The translations under genes and the position numbers were made by a program. The notes beneath the pieces are model-generated. The model was not told the origin of the DNA and searched no databases. It worked only from the letters and a program-made list of their open reading frames with translations. Positions 8,530 to 17,792 of a stretch of 64,000 bases of DNA are shown piece by piece. The stretch comes from Corynebacterium rouxii (GTDB lineage Bacteria > Actinomycetota > Actinomycetes > Mycobacteriales > Mycobacteriaceae): assembly GCF_902702935.1 (NCBI RefSeq), contig NZ_LR738855.1, positions 1,054,001-1,118,000 on the forward strand, read 5' to 3'. Every line of letters begins with the position of its first letter. Positions within the stretch are counted from its first letter, which is position 1.

Positions 8530-8536
8530 ATAATGT

Positions 8537-8557
8537 GCCCCACGATAAACGTGGGGC
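8537..8557 (+). terminator. Hairpin, possible terminator
   Basis: GCCCCACG pairs with CGTGGGGC across a 5-nt AT loop (8545-8549). There is no real T tract, so it is a weak terminator candidate for the decayed gene upstream. Confidence 0.4.
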
Positions 8558-8663
8558 CAAATTCTTATCTGACCTGTGGATTTGGTGATTTATAGAAACT
8601 CAATCTACTATCTTCTTACACCGCTTCGCACGATGTGTTTACATCATGTGAAACGTCGAACAC

Positions 8664-8736
8664 GCCCCGTTCGTCTAGCGGCCTAGGACGTCGGCCTCTC
8701 ACGCCGGTAACACGGGTTCAAATCCCGTACGGGGTA
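8664..8736 (+). tRNA. tRNA-Glu (anticodon CTC), copy 2
   Basis: Identical over all 73 nt to the gene at 5759-5831. The flanks differ completely: upstream is AT-rich sequence without tRNA-Gln, and downstream is the 40-bp terminator repeat that recurs at 17618. It is the probable anchor of the island that follows. Confidence 0.93.
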
Positions 8737-8738
8737 CC

Positions 8739-8778
8739 AACAAAGCAGCCAACGAAAGTTGGCTGCTTTTCTTTTTGT
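8739..8778 (+). repeat. Left 40-bp direct repeat / tRNA-Glu terminator (island boundary)
   Basis: The sequence from AACAAAGCAGCCAAC to TTTTTGT is repeated at 17618-17657 with one mismatch (loop GAAA here, GAAG there). It is itself an intrinsic terminator: AGCAGCCAAC pairs with GTTGGCTGCT across a GAAA loop, followed by TTTCTTTTT. Its position 2 bases after a tRNA gene suits an integration (att) site. Confidence 0.8.
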
Positions 8779-8881
8779 TTATTCCAAAAGCACGGAATGA
8801 AAATCATTCGTCAAAATACCTGTTTACATTACAATTTATTGCATTGTTATTAAGTGGCGTTAGCCGTAGCAGGGACGTATT

Positions 8882-11645
8882 TTGAATACTTATTTTCAAA
8901 GAGAAACCGCCGTTGAAACCTATGGAATGACGGAGAGGAATTTTGCAACTCAACTCTCTGACTATCAAGCAAAATACTTTGCGCACGAACTTGAGCGTAG
9001 CTATGCCAATGACCACGTAGGCAAACTAGCGGGACTGTTATTTGATGCCCAAGTAGAGCCTAAACCACACCAGATCGAGGCAGCGCTATTTGCGCTTAAA
9101 GGTAACGCTACACGCGGCGTGATCCTAGCTGATGAGGTGGGTTTGGGTAAAACGATCGAAGCGGGCATCGTGATTACCCAGCATTGGGCTGAGCGTAAAC
9201 GTAATATCCTGATCATTGCACCAGCGAGCCTTCGGCAACAGTGGAAACAGGAACTATACGAAAAGTTCATGATTCCGTCCGAGCTTTTAGACTCAAAGAC
9301 AAAGTCTGACCTGCTTAGCGGCCAAGGTCGATGCCAAGTCCTCATCACGTCATATGAATTTGTTCAGCAAAACAAGGCTGATTTACTTCGGGTGTGGGAT
9401 CTCATCGTGGCTGATGAGGCACATCGATGACGTAACTTTTATAAGGGGCGTAATCAGGCCAAAGTTGCATCTTCCGGCGGCGACATAATGGATGGTGCGA
9501 AGAAGGTTGTGCTGTTAACAGCTACGTCACTACAGAACAAACTCGAAGAAATCTACGGACTTATTTCTTTGTTTGAGCCAGACTATTTCCGCTCTCTGGA
9601 TGTTTTCCGAGACCGATATGTTAAAGCGAAAAGTACATTCGCTTTACGCTTTTAGTAAATCGCAACGAGCGTTGTCTTCACAGGTGATGCGTAAACGCCT
9701 CGGTTCATCCACCTACGCAGTCGGAATTACTCTTCGCAAGACAGCTCAGCGTTTGGCAGAAGAACTAGCGATGGGTGGACGTAAATCTGGGCAGAAATTC
9801 TTCTTTGATCTCGAGGATGACCTTCTTGATGAGGACCAAGCCGCTATAGAATCTTTTGGTAGTTTTTCAGAACCAGAGGATAACTGGACAACCCCAAAGA
9901 TTCGACAGAAAGTTCAGCAAGAAATCGATGAGTTAAATAAGTACGCTTTGCTAGCGGAGTCTATTCATCAAAACCAAAAGTCGCTCAAACTTGGAGAAGC
10001 CATTGAGCAGGGATTTGCGCGCTTGCGTGATATTGGTGCCCCAGAAAAAGCAATTATTTTCACTGAATACACAGATACCCAAGAATTTTTAGCAGAAACG
10101 CTTCGTAAAACTGGGTACGGTGATGGCCTCGTTTTATTTAACGGTCAAAACAATTCTCCCGAGGCCACACAGATTTACCGCGCGTGGCTTGAGAAAAATA
10201 ATGGTAGTGATGTTATTACCGGTAACGTTTCAGCTGATCGCCGCAAAGCCTTGGTAGATTATTTCTGGGATGAAGGCTCAATCATGATTGCAACCGAAGC
10301 GGCTTCCGAAGGCATCAACCTTCAATTCTGTTCGATGCTCATTAACTACGATCTGCCCTGGAATCCCCAACGCGTTGAGCAGCGTATCGGTCGTATTCAT
10401 CGTTTTGGGCAGAAATACGACGTAGTTATCGTTAACTTTTTTAACGAGGGCAACGCAGCCGAGGCACGTATCTTAGAGCTGCTTCAGAATAAGTTCCATT
10501 TGTTTGACAGTGTCTTCGGAGTCAGTGATGAGGTGCTGGGCCGCATCGAAAGCGGCTTTGATTTCGCTCAAGAAATCGCTGCGATTTATGACAACTACCG
10601 TACTGCTGAAGAAATCAATAAGGCATTTGAAGAACTAGAAGAAAAATATGCCGATACCGTGAGCCAAGACATGGCAGAAGCGCGCGCAGGTGTTTGACAA
10701 CCTAGATCCTTCAGTTCGAGATCGTTTGAAGTCTTATGATGAGCAATCCGGTGAAGTTCTGAATAAGTTTGAACAACTTTTACTCATGCTAACGATCAAT
10801 CGTCTTCAAAATATGCAGATTTTGATGGTGACGGGCGTAATTTCACGCTTAGGCAATCCCCACAAGAAGACATTGTGACCGGGCACTACCACTTTAAATC
10901 CTTGCCGAGTGAGAACTCTAAGCAATATCGATACCACAGCAAACTCGCTCAATATGTGATCGATGGCGCATTAGACTGCGACACTCCTACACGGGAGTTA
11001 GTGTTCAGCATCGGTCAATCTCACCGAGTAAGTTCTCGCATGAAACAATTAGTTGGGCAGTCTGGCACCTTGACGGTCAAAGGTCTGACTTTCACGATGA
11101 AGGCCAACGACAGCGATGTTTCAGAAAGTTATCTTTTAGCTGCGGGTGTTTCTGATAACGGTGAGACTCTTAATCAAGAAGACGTTGCAGAAATGATGGA
11201 TCTAAGCGTTTCTGCGCAAAATGAAGCAGTAGCGAAGATTGACCCAGCAGGCTTTGCTAGAGCTATTGATCAGCAAAAAGCCTCGCTTGAAAAAGAGGTA
11301 CAACACCGAAACTCAAGTTACTACAACCAGCAGGAAGAACTTCTCGAAAGTCAGATTCTCGATCTCGATACAGAACGCCGAAAAGAAGTTCGAGAACTGG
11401 AATATAAACGTAAAGATTTACGCAAGCAAGCAAGCCAAGCAGATGATCCAATGGACCAGCTGAGGCTAAAAAAGAAAGCTCGTGCGTTCGCTGACCAAAT
11501 CGACGAGGTAGAGGCCAAATACCGAAAAGAAAAGCGAGAATTGCGCGACAATGTCGACGAATTGCTTATTCTAATTAGGCAGTCGCTACAGGGTAAACGA
11601 CAGGAAAAAGAACTGTTTACTATCAGGTGGCAGGTCAAAGCTTAA
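8882..11645 (+). pseudogene. SNF2/RapA-type helicase gene, multiply disrupted
   Basis: The pieces assemble into a DISARM DrmD/RapA-like SNF2 helicase. The first piece (8882 or ATG 8927 to 9430) has the Walker A motif ADEVGLGKTIEAG, APASLRQQWK and the DEAH box. A TGA at 9428-9430 interrupts DEAHR|RNFYKGRNQAK, and the same frame continues with LLTATSLQNKLEEIYGLISL. At about 9640 a frame change and apparent loss of roughly 80-90 codons joins it to LYAFSKSQRALSS. The helicase C-lobe (AIIFTEYTDTQEF, ATEAASEGINLQF, RIGRIHRFGQ) follows. Two more frameshifts occur near 10690 and 10815. The last part (10875-11645) ends in a coiled coil. The gene cannot make an intact enzyme. Confidence 0.85.
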
Positions 11646-11668
11646 AAATGATGTACAAGGAGAACAAA

Positions 11669-13585
11669 GTGGACCACGAACTGAACGAGATCAATGAAGT
11701 TTCGGGCAGCAGTCCAGATTTTCGTACTGAGCTAGCGGAGCAATTGGCTGAGCTTGCGCCAGAAGCAATTGCTGATGGCAAGATCGATGTAGAAAAGCTT
11801 AAGGAGCTTCTCGAGGGCGACGCCTCTGACACCAGCGAGCGCTTTGGTCTGTTCTGGCCTGGTAAGAAGCGGGCGATGCGTGCCGCGCAGACCCCAACCA
11901 CTGCAACGCTCGTCCCGGACAAGGAGAACTCTAAGGATTGGGATACCACTAAGAACGTCTTTATTGAGGGCGATAACCTCGAAGTACTCAAGATTCTGCA
12001 GAAGCACTACCACGGCAAGATCAAAATGATCTACATCGATCCGCCGTATAACACCGGCAAAGATTTTGTTTACCCAGATAATTACAAAGAAGGTCTTGAT
12101 ACTTACCTTGAGTGGTCAAAGCAGGTCAACGAAGAGGGGAAGAAGCTTTCGTCCAACTCTGAGTCTGAAGGTCGCTTTCACTCGAACTGGTTGAACATGA
12201 TGTATCCCAGGTTGAAGTTGGCGCGTAATCTACTTACAGCGGATGGGGTAATGGCGGTCAGCATTGATGACGATGAGATTCCGCGATTACGCATGATTTT
12301 GGAAGAGATTTTTGGTGAGGGGAACTTTTACGCTCAAATTGTTTGGCAGAAAAAGTATTCCCCAGCAAATGATGCAAAGAAGTTTTCTGATATGCATGAC
12401 TATGTCGTTCTCATCTCAAGATCAGGAAAATTCAAAAGGAATTTATTTCCGAGAACCGAAGAAAACAATAAGCCATATGTCCATGACGACGGCGATGGAA
12501 GAGGTCGGTATCGTACCGGCGACCTCTCGGTTCGAACGTATTCTGCGGCAAATGATTTTAGTATCAGTAATCCGAATACTGGTCAGGACTTTAGGCCTCC
12601 CGCTGGCCGGTGTTGGGCCTTTTCTAAAGCAAATATGGAAGTATTGCTTCGTGAAAATCGAATTTTTTGGGGAAAGACGGGAGAAGGCGCGCCTCAACTG
12701 AAACGATATCTTTCCGAGGTCCAACAGGGAACGGTGCCGACAACTTGGTGGGGGCATGAATTTGCAGGCCACACGGATGCTGCGCGCAAAGAGATACGAA
12801 CTTTGTTCGGTACAACCGCCGTTTTCGATACACCAAAACCAACGTCGCTCATTTGTCGTATTCTCCAAGTAGCAACTTTACCAAAAGAGGATTCTATCGT
12901 TCTGGACTTCTTTGCTGGCTCGGGGACCACCGGTCACGCTGTTATGCTGCAAAATGTCGAGGACGGTGGCAATCGTCGCTTTATTCAAGTGCAATTGCCC
13001 GAGCCTCTTAAGCCCACTCAAACGATCGGAGAACAAGTGCTGTCGACCATCTTTGAGATCTCGATGGAGCGTACCCGAAGAGCGGGAGAAAAAATTCGGC
13101 AAGACTTCGCTGCGGAGATCGGCGAGCGCGAAAAACCGCTTGACGTTGGCTTTCGAGCTTTCAAGCTTTCAGATACTAATTTTGTTAAGTGGTGTACGGA
13201 ATCAAATACGGATGTAACTAAGTTAGAACAGCATCTCTTGGACCTCCGTGGCAGTGCTGACGATAATGCTTCGGCTGACGGGCTCTTGACCGAAATTCTC
13301 ATCAAGCAGGGCTATTCATTGGTCGAACAGATTCGTGAGGTTGAGATTGACGATCTGTCATACAAGGCGGTGGTCCGTGTTGATGAAGACGGAGACGAGG
13401 ACACACTGGTGTTGGCTTACCTCGATGAGCACACCAAGCCAACTTTGGCGCAGCTTCGAGCCGCTATAAATACCAAGCCGGTGCAGTTCATCTTTTTGGA
13501 AGATGCCTTCCAGGGTGATGATCAGCTGAAGACTAACTTGGTGCAGATTTGTAAAACTAACGACGTTGAACTTTGGACGGCATAG
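11669..13585 (+). CDS. Type III-like DNA methyltransferase (Mod), beta-class N6-adenine/N4-cytosine
   Basis: An intact 638-residue enzyme. Catalytic motif IV is DPPYNTG (in MIYIDPPYNTGKDF, about residue 130) and comes before the SAM-binding motif I, FAGSGTTGH (about residue 420). That order defines the beta class used by type III Mod subunits. The region between them is the probable target recognition domain, and the C-terminus is acidic and helical. GTG 11669 was chosen because AAGGAG (11657-11662) sits 6 nt upstream, whereas the frame's earlier start (11627) lies inside the helicase tail. The res gene begins 2 bases after its stop. It should still methylate the chromosome even if Res is off. 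Confidence 0.9.
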   Translation: MDHELNEINEVSGSSPDFRTELAEQLAELAPEAIADGKIDVEKLKELLEGDASDTSERFGLFWPGKKRAMRAAQTPTTATLVPDKENSKDWDTTKNVFIEGDNLEVLKILQKHYHGKIKMIYIDPPYNTGKDFVYPDNYKEGLDTYLEWSKQVNEEGKKLSSNSESEGRFHSNWLNMMYPRLKLARNLLTADGVMAVSIDDDEIPRLRMILEEIFGEGNFYAQIVWQKKYSPANDAKKFSDMHDYVVLISRSGKFKRNLFPRTEENNKPYVHDDGDGRGRYRTGDLSVRTYSAANDFSISNPNTGQDFRPPAGRCWAFSKANMEVLLRENRIFWGKTGEGAPQLKRYLSEVQQGTVPTTWWGHEFAGHTDAARKEIRTLFGTTAVFDTPKPTSLICRILQVATLPKEDSIVLDFFAGSGTTGHAVMLQNVEDGGNRRFIQVQLPEPLKPTQTIGEQVLSTIFEISMERTRRAGEKIRQDFAAEIGEREKPLDVGFRAFKLSDTNFVKWCTESNTDVTKLEQHLLDLRGSADDNASADGLLTEILIKQGYSLVEQIREVEIDDLSYKAVVRVDEDGDEDTLVLAYLDEHTKPTLAQLRAAINTKPVQFIFLEDAFQGDDQLKTNLVQICKTNDVELWTA

Positions 13586-13587
13586 GG

Positions 13588-16535
13588 ATGTCCATGAAGT
13601 TTAAGTTTGATGCGAAACAGGAGTACCAGCTTGCCGCGATTGATTCGGTTGTAGACCTTTTTGATGGTCAGCCGAATGATGCTGGTGATTTCCTTACGAC
13701 GTTCCGGTCGACGCGCGCGCTACCGGAAGTTGATGGTACGCAGGCGCTGGATTTTGATTTGAGTCAAGAAGTTGGTGCGGTCGGTAATAACTTCCTTCTC
13801 GATGAGGAGACGGTGCTTGAGAACCTGAAGGTGGTTCAGAATGCTCGAGGGCTAGAGCCTGCTCAGGCGCTCAAGGATGGACTGCAGTTTGATATTGAGA
13901 TGGAGACCGGCACCGGTAAGACATATGTCTACCTGCGTACTATCTTCGAACTAGCCCAGAAGTACAACTTCACCAAGTTCGTTATCTTAGTTCCGAGTGT
14001 GGCTATCCGGGAGGGCGTGAAGACCAGCATCGATTTGATGCATGATCATTTCCGACAGCTCTATCCGGATCTGCCGTTTGACCATATGGTCTATAGCGGT
14101 AAGAATGCCGAAGAGGTGCAGTCTTTTGCGACCTCGACCAGCATCCAGATCATGATCATGACGATTGGTTCGGTTCGTGGCCGGGGCAATCACCTGATCA
14201 TGAACCAGAACCGAGACAAACTCAATGGTCTGAGGCCAATCGACTTCCTCAAAGCGACCCGTCCGGTCCTGATTATGGATGAGCCGCAGAATATGGAGTC
14301 GGATCTGTCTAAGTCAGCTCTGGTGGGGATGGACCCAGCCTTTGTCCTGCGTTACAGTGCAACTCACCGCAAGACCCGTAACGTGACCTACCGCTTGGAT
14401 CCGGTCGATGCGCATGAGCTTGGGTTGGTTAAGCAGATTGTGGTGGCTGAAGCGACAGAGCACGGTGGGGATGCCAAGCCGTATATCAAGTTGCTAGAGG
14501 TTAAGAGTAATCCTTGGCAGGCTACCTTAGAGTTGGTGTGTCGGAAGAAGGATGGATCTTTTGATCGTCAGGTCAAGAAGGTCAAGCAAGGCCAAGACCT
14601 AGAGAAAGTGACCAACAATCCGGTCTACGACAACAACTGGAGGATCAATGAAATCAATCTTGAGGGTCCTGGTTTTATCGAGCTGACCAACCACGGGATC
14701 CTTCATGTCGGTGAGGCGATTGGCAACAACGATGAAGCTGTTTACAAGGAGATGATCCGGGAAACCATCCGGGAGCATTTCCGTAAAGAGTCGTTGATGC
14801 GCAAGTACGGGATCAAAGTGCTGAGTTTGTTTTTCGTTGACAAAGTTGCCAGTTATTTGGGTGATGGCACTGATAATGCCACCGCCGACGGCAAGTTTGC
14901 CCAGTGGTTTGATGAGTTGTTCATTGAAGAACGGGAGAGATTCCCTCAATACAAGGAACTGCTGCCGCAGGATCCGGTCGAGCTTCGTCGAGCGTACTTC
15001 TCGCAGATCAAGAAGGGCGTCTTTGGTGATACCTCCGGCGCGACTGCTAAAGACGACGACTCTTATGATCTGATCATGAAAGACAAGGCTCGTCTGCTTA
15101 GCGAGGACGAGCCAGTGCGTTTTATCTTCTCTCACTCGGCCTTGCGTGAAGGTTGGGATAATCCGAATGTTTTCCAGATCTGTACGCTGCGAGAAATGGG
15201 GTCAGAGACGGAGCGTCGCCAGACTATCGGACGCGGTCTACGTTTGCCAGTGAACCAGGATGGCGAGCGCGTTTCCGACCGATCTATAGCTCAGTTGACG
15301 GTTATTGCAAATGAGTCTTACCAGCAGTTCGCCAACAATTTGCAGAATGAGTATAAGAAGGCTGGCGTGGCAATTGGATATATCCGTAAAGGAGACTTTG
15401 CCAAGCTGCCGAAGCCGGAGTCTAATGGCGACGAAAACCTGGGATATACCGCGTCCATGGAAATCTGGGAGGATCTCAAGGCCCGAGGTTATCTAGATAA
15501 GGATGGCTATGTCACGGACAAGTTCACCCCAGAGGAGGACGGTTTCGCCCTAGATCTGGACGATGAATATAGCCCGGTTGAAACGGCGATTGTGGAGATT
15601 CTCCGTCGTGCGAACATCTCCCATTATGTTAAGTCGAAGCGTGCCCGGAAAACGCGCAAGCTGAATAAGCAGTTGTACTTCACGTCGCGTGAGTTTGAAG
15701 AATTCTGGGAGAAGATTAGTCGGCGCACGACGTACAGCGTGACGGTGGATCGCGATGTTCTGATCAAGAATGCGGTCCAAAAGATCAAGCGGGCCGAGCA
15801 GATTGATCCTCTGCGTATTGAGGTGAAGAAGGCCAAGCTGACAATTGCGCGTGGTGGAACGAAGGGCGCTGAGACAAGTAGCCGGACTACCGATCTCCGG
15901 GGGGGGGACACAAACTGCCCGATATTGTGACGGAGCTGCAGGAGGCGACGTCGCTGACGCGTAAGACGATCATCGATATCCTCATCCAAAGTGGTCGTCT
16001 TGAGGAGTTCATTTCCAACCCGAACGACTACATAAAAATGGTTAGAGGAATTATCGAAGCTGAATTGGCTGCCATCGTGACCGAGGGCGTGCAATACGAG
16101 AAAATTGGCGGAAGCATTTATTCTCTGACAGAACTCCAGGAAGACGGGGTAGAGGAGAAGCAATACTTCCTGGACAACCTATATAAGGTGAAGAACCAGG
16201 AGAAAACCGACTACGACTTCATTGTTTACGACTCTGAGACGGAGCGACAGTTCGCCGAACTTCTTGATAGTCGTGAAGACATCAAGCTCTTTTTGAAACT
16301 GCCGCCGAAGTTCAAGATTGGCACCCCGGTTGGCCCCTACAACCCAGACTGGGCGATTGTGAAGCACGAGGATGGCGAGGACACGCTCTACATGATTCGA
16401 GAAACGAAGAGCACGATGAACGAGAATCTCCTGCGTGCGACTGAACAAGCCAAAATTGACGCTGCTACAGAGCATTTCAAGACCATTGGAGTGAGCTATG
16501 CCAAGGCGGCGCCAGGGAAGTGGAATATTGACTAG
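13588..16535 (+). pseudogene. Type III-like restriction helicase-nuclease (Res), interrupted at a G9 tract
   Basis: ATG 13588 opens a DEAD/SF2 translocase: Walker A METGTGKTYVYLRT (about residue 105), motif II LIMDEPQNMES, and motif VI RRQTIGRGLRLP. The reading ends early at TGA 15928-15930, just after nine Gs at 15899-15907. The +2 frame (15909-16535) carries the missing C-terminal domain, beginning HKLPDIVTELQEATSLTRKT and containing the PD-(D/E)xK-type nuclease residues NPDWAIV...YMIRETKS. One extra G (G10), or loss of two (G7), would restore a 982-residue protein. As read, translation gives a helicase without nuclease. The gene is either a phase-variable gene in its OFF state or a pseudogene. 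Confidence 0.85.
15899..15907 (+). repeat. Poly-G (G9) tract inside res
   Basis: Nine consecutive Gs follow ...GATCTCC and precede ACACAAACTG. This is the only homopolymer this long in the island's genes and it coincides exactly with the frame break, as in contingency loci that vary by slipped-strand mispairing. Confidence 0.9.
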
Positions 16536-16710
16536 ACGTGCAAAATCAGACATCGGCTTGGCACTCAGCTCTGCGGGCCGGTGCCCACCTCTCGGAGTTG
16601 CTGCACATAAAATAGGGGATGAAGCTGAGAATGAGCCCAAAATAAGACCTCATCGGTTAGCACGGTGATTTTGCTACCCACCATTTGGCGGCATCGAAAA
16701 CGGTGGGTAA
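16536..16710. other. Non-coding scar between res and the AAA ATPase remnant
   Basis: No sustained reading frame and no recognisable gene in these 175 bases. The frame of the following ATPase fragment is closed by a TAA at 16708-16710. This is probably the junction left when the front of the ATPase gene was lost. Confidence 0.4.
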
Positions 16711-17448
16711 TTCCAAAGGGACCACATCATCATTGTTGACGATCCCGTCTCGAGTCTTGATAGTGAAGTATTCATGGGCGTATCGACATACCTATGGGAT
16801 CAAGTTCTTACTGCGGGCCATATCTGTCAGCTGTTCTTAATGACCCACAATTTTGAGCTGTTTCGTCAGTGGGATATTCAATTGCAAGGTGCGAAGAAGT
16901 ATGTAAAAGGCTGTACATATGAGATTCTATCGCGTCATCGTCCCGTTAAGGGTGAGATTATTCGTGAACCTGTAATCAAGAATTGGCCTCCGAACCGTGC
17001 AGTTCGAAAAAAGATGAGGTCGAATTATCATCATGGTTTTATGCTCCTAGAAGAAGCAAAACGATCATTGGATCAGAAGGATAACATGGAGACTAGATTG
17101 GATGCTCAGTTATTGTTCCCCAATGTCGCTCGTCGAGTTCTGGAAACGTTCTTGGCTTTCAAGATCCCTAGCATGGTCGGAAATTTTGACGGCTCCATGC
17201 GCGAGGCGGGAAATCTACTGGAGCGACAGGGATATCAGGGCGCTAACGCGCTTCGTCTGCGTACTACGCGCTTTTTGCACGCACTTTCGCATGATGACAC
17301 ACCTGAATCGGGTGCGGTAATCCAACCTGATGAAACGCGTGCAGCGCTAGCCGCAGTATTTGAGTTTATGAATGCACTTGATAGCGAACATATGGACGGC
17401 CTCTGTGATGTTCTTGGTCTGGACAAGGCAACGCTATTGACCTCTTAG
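16711..17448 (+). pseudogene. 3' remnant of an AAA-family ATPase (AAA_13/RloC-like)
   Basis: The open frame begins FQRDHIIIVDDPVSSLDSEVF, whose VDDPVSSLD is the Walker B/D-loop block of SMC/ABC-like AAA ATPases, a group that includes anticodon nucleases and phage-defence ATPases. About 230 further residues follow to the TAG at 17446-17448. The Walker A and coiled-coil portions (normally 400-600 residues) are absent. A start at ATG 16774 would omit even the Walker B, so it is best read as a truncated gene. It sits at the right end of the defence-type island. Confidence 0.7.
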
Positions 17449-17617
17449 CTTTGGTGCGTGATCTATTCTTTTAGATATCTATCAAGCTCAATTGAGCCAA
17501 TTTTCGTAGCATTTTAAGAGGCTTATCCCTCTAACTTAATATTCTGTTCTGCTATATTGGATTGCCTTAGTAATGCTTGACAAGTCGCTACATATGTTGA
17601 ATGCTACATGGAGAACA
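17449..17617. other. AT-rich non-coding stretch at the right end of the island
   Basis: No gene is visible. Sequence such as ATATTCTGTTCTGCTATATTGG is AT-rich compared with the surroundings and may contain stray promoter-like elements. It ends at the right copy of the 40-bp repeat. No integrase fragment or tRNA piece was found here. Confidence 0.4.
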
Positions 17618-17657
17618 AACAAAGCAGCCAACGAAGGTTGGCTGCTTTTCTTTTTGT
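17618..17657 (+). repeat. Right 40-bp direct repeat (island boundary)
   Basis: 39 of 40 bases match 8739-8778, in the same orientation. The stem of the hairpin is kept and the loop is GAAG instead of GAAA. Unlike the left copy it has no tRNA in front, so it looks like the duplicated target or attachment site at the far end of the insertion. Core gene ppc begins 135 bases later. Confidence 0.8.
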
Positions 17658-17792
17658 CTCGGCATCCTCTTTCTGCCCCGAACCTAACCTACATGGGGGA
17701 TATATCAATCAATATGCCGAGCATACTTGGTGATCTGCGCTACATTGATGGGCACACTTTGTATCCATCACTTTTGTAGGAAGGCTGAGCTC

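Noticed and set aside
8882..13585. A complete DISARM system
   Set aside because: Only a DrmD-like helicase and a methyltransferase resemble parts of it. drmA, drmB and drmC are absent and Res is of type III kind.
8882..17617. An integrase or transposase within the island
   Set aside because: No tyrosine or serine recombinase motifs, and no insertion-sequence ends, were found in any frame that could be read.
8739..17657. The two 40-bp repeats as a CRISPR remnant
   Set aside because: Only two copies, 8.9 kb apart, forming a terminator hairpin with a T tract. There are no spacers and no cas genes.
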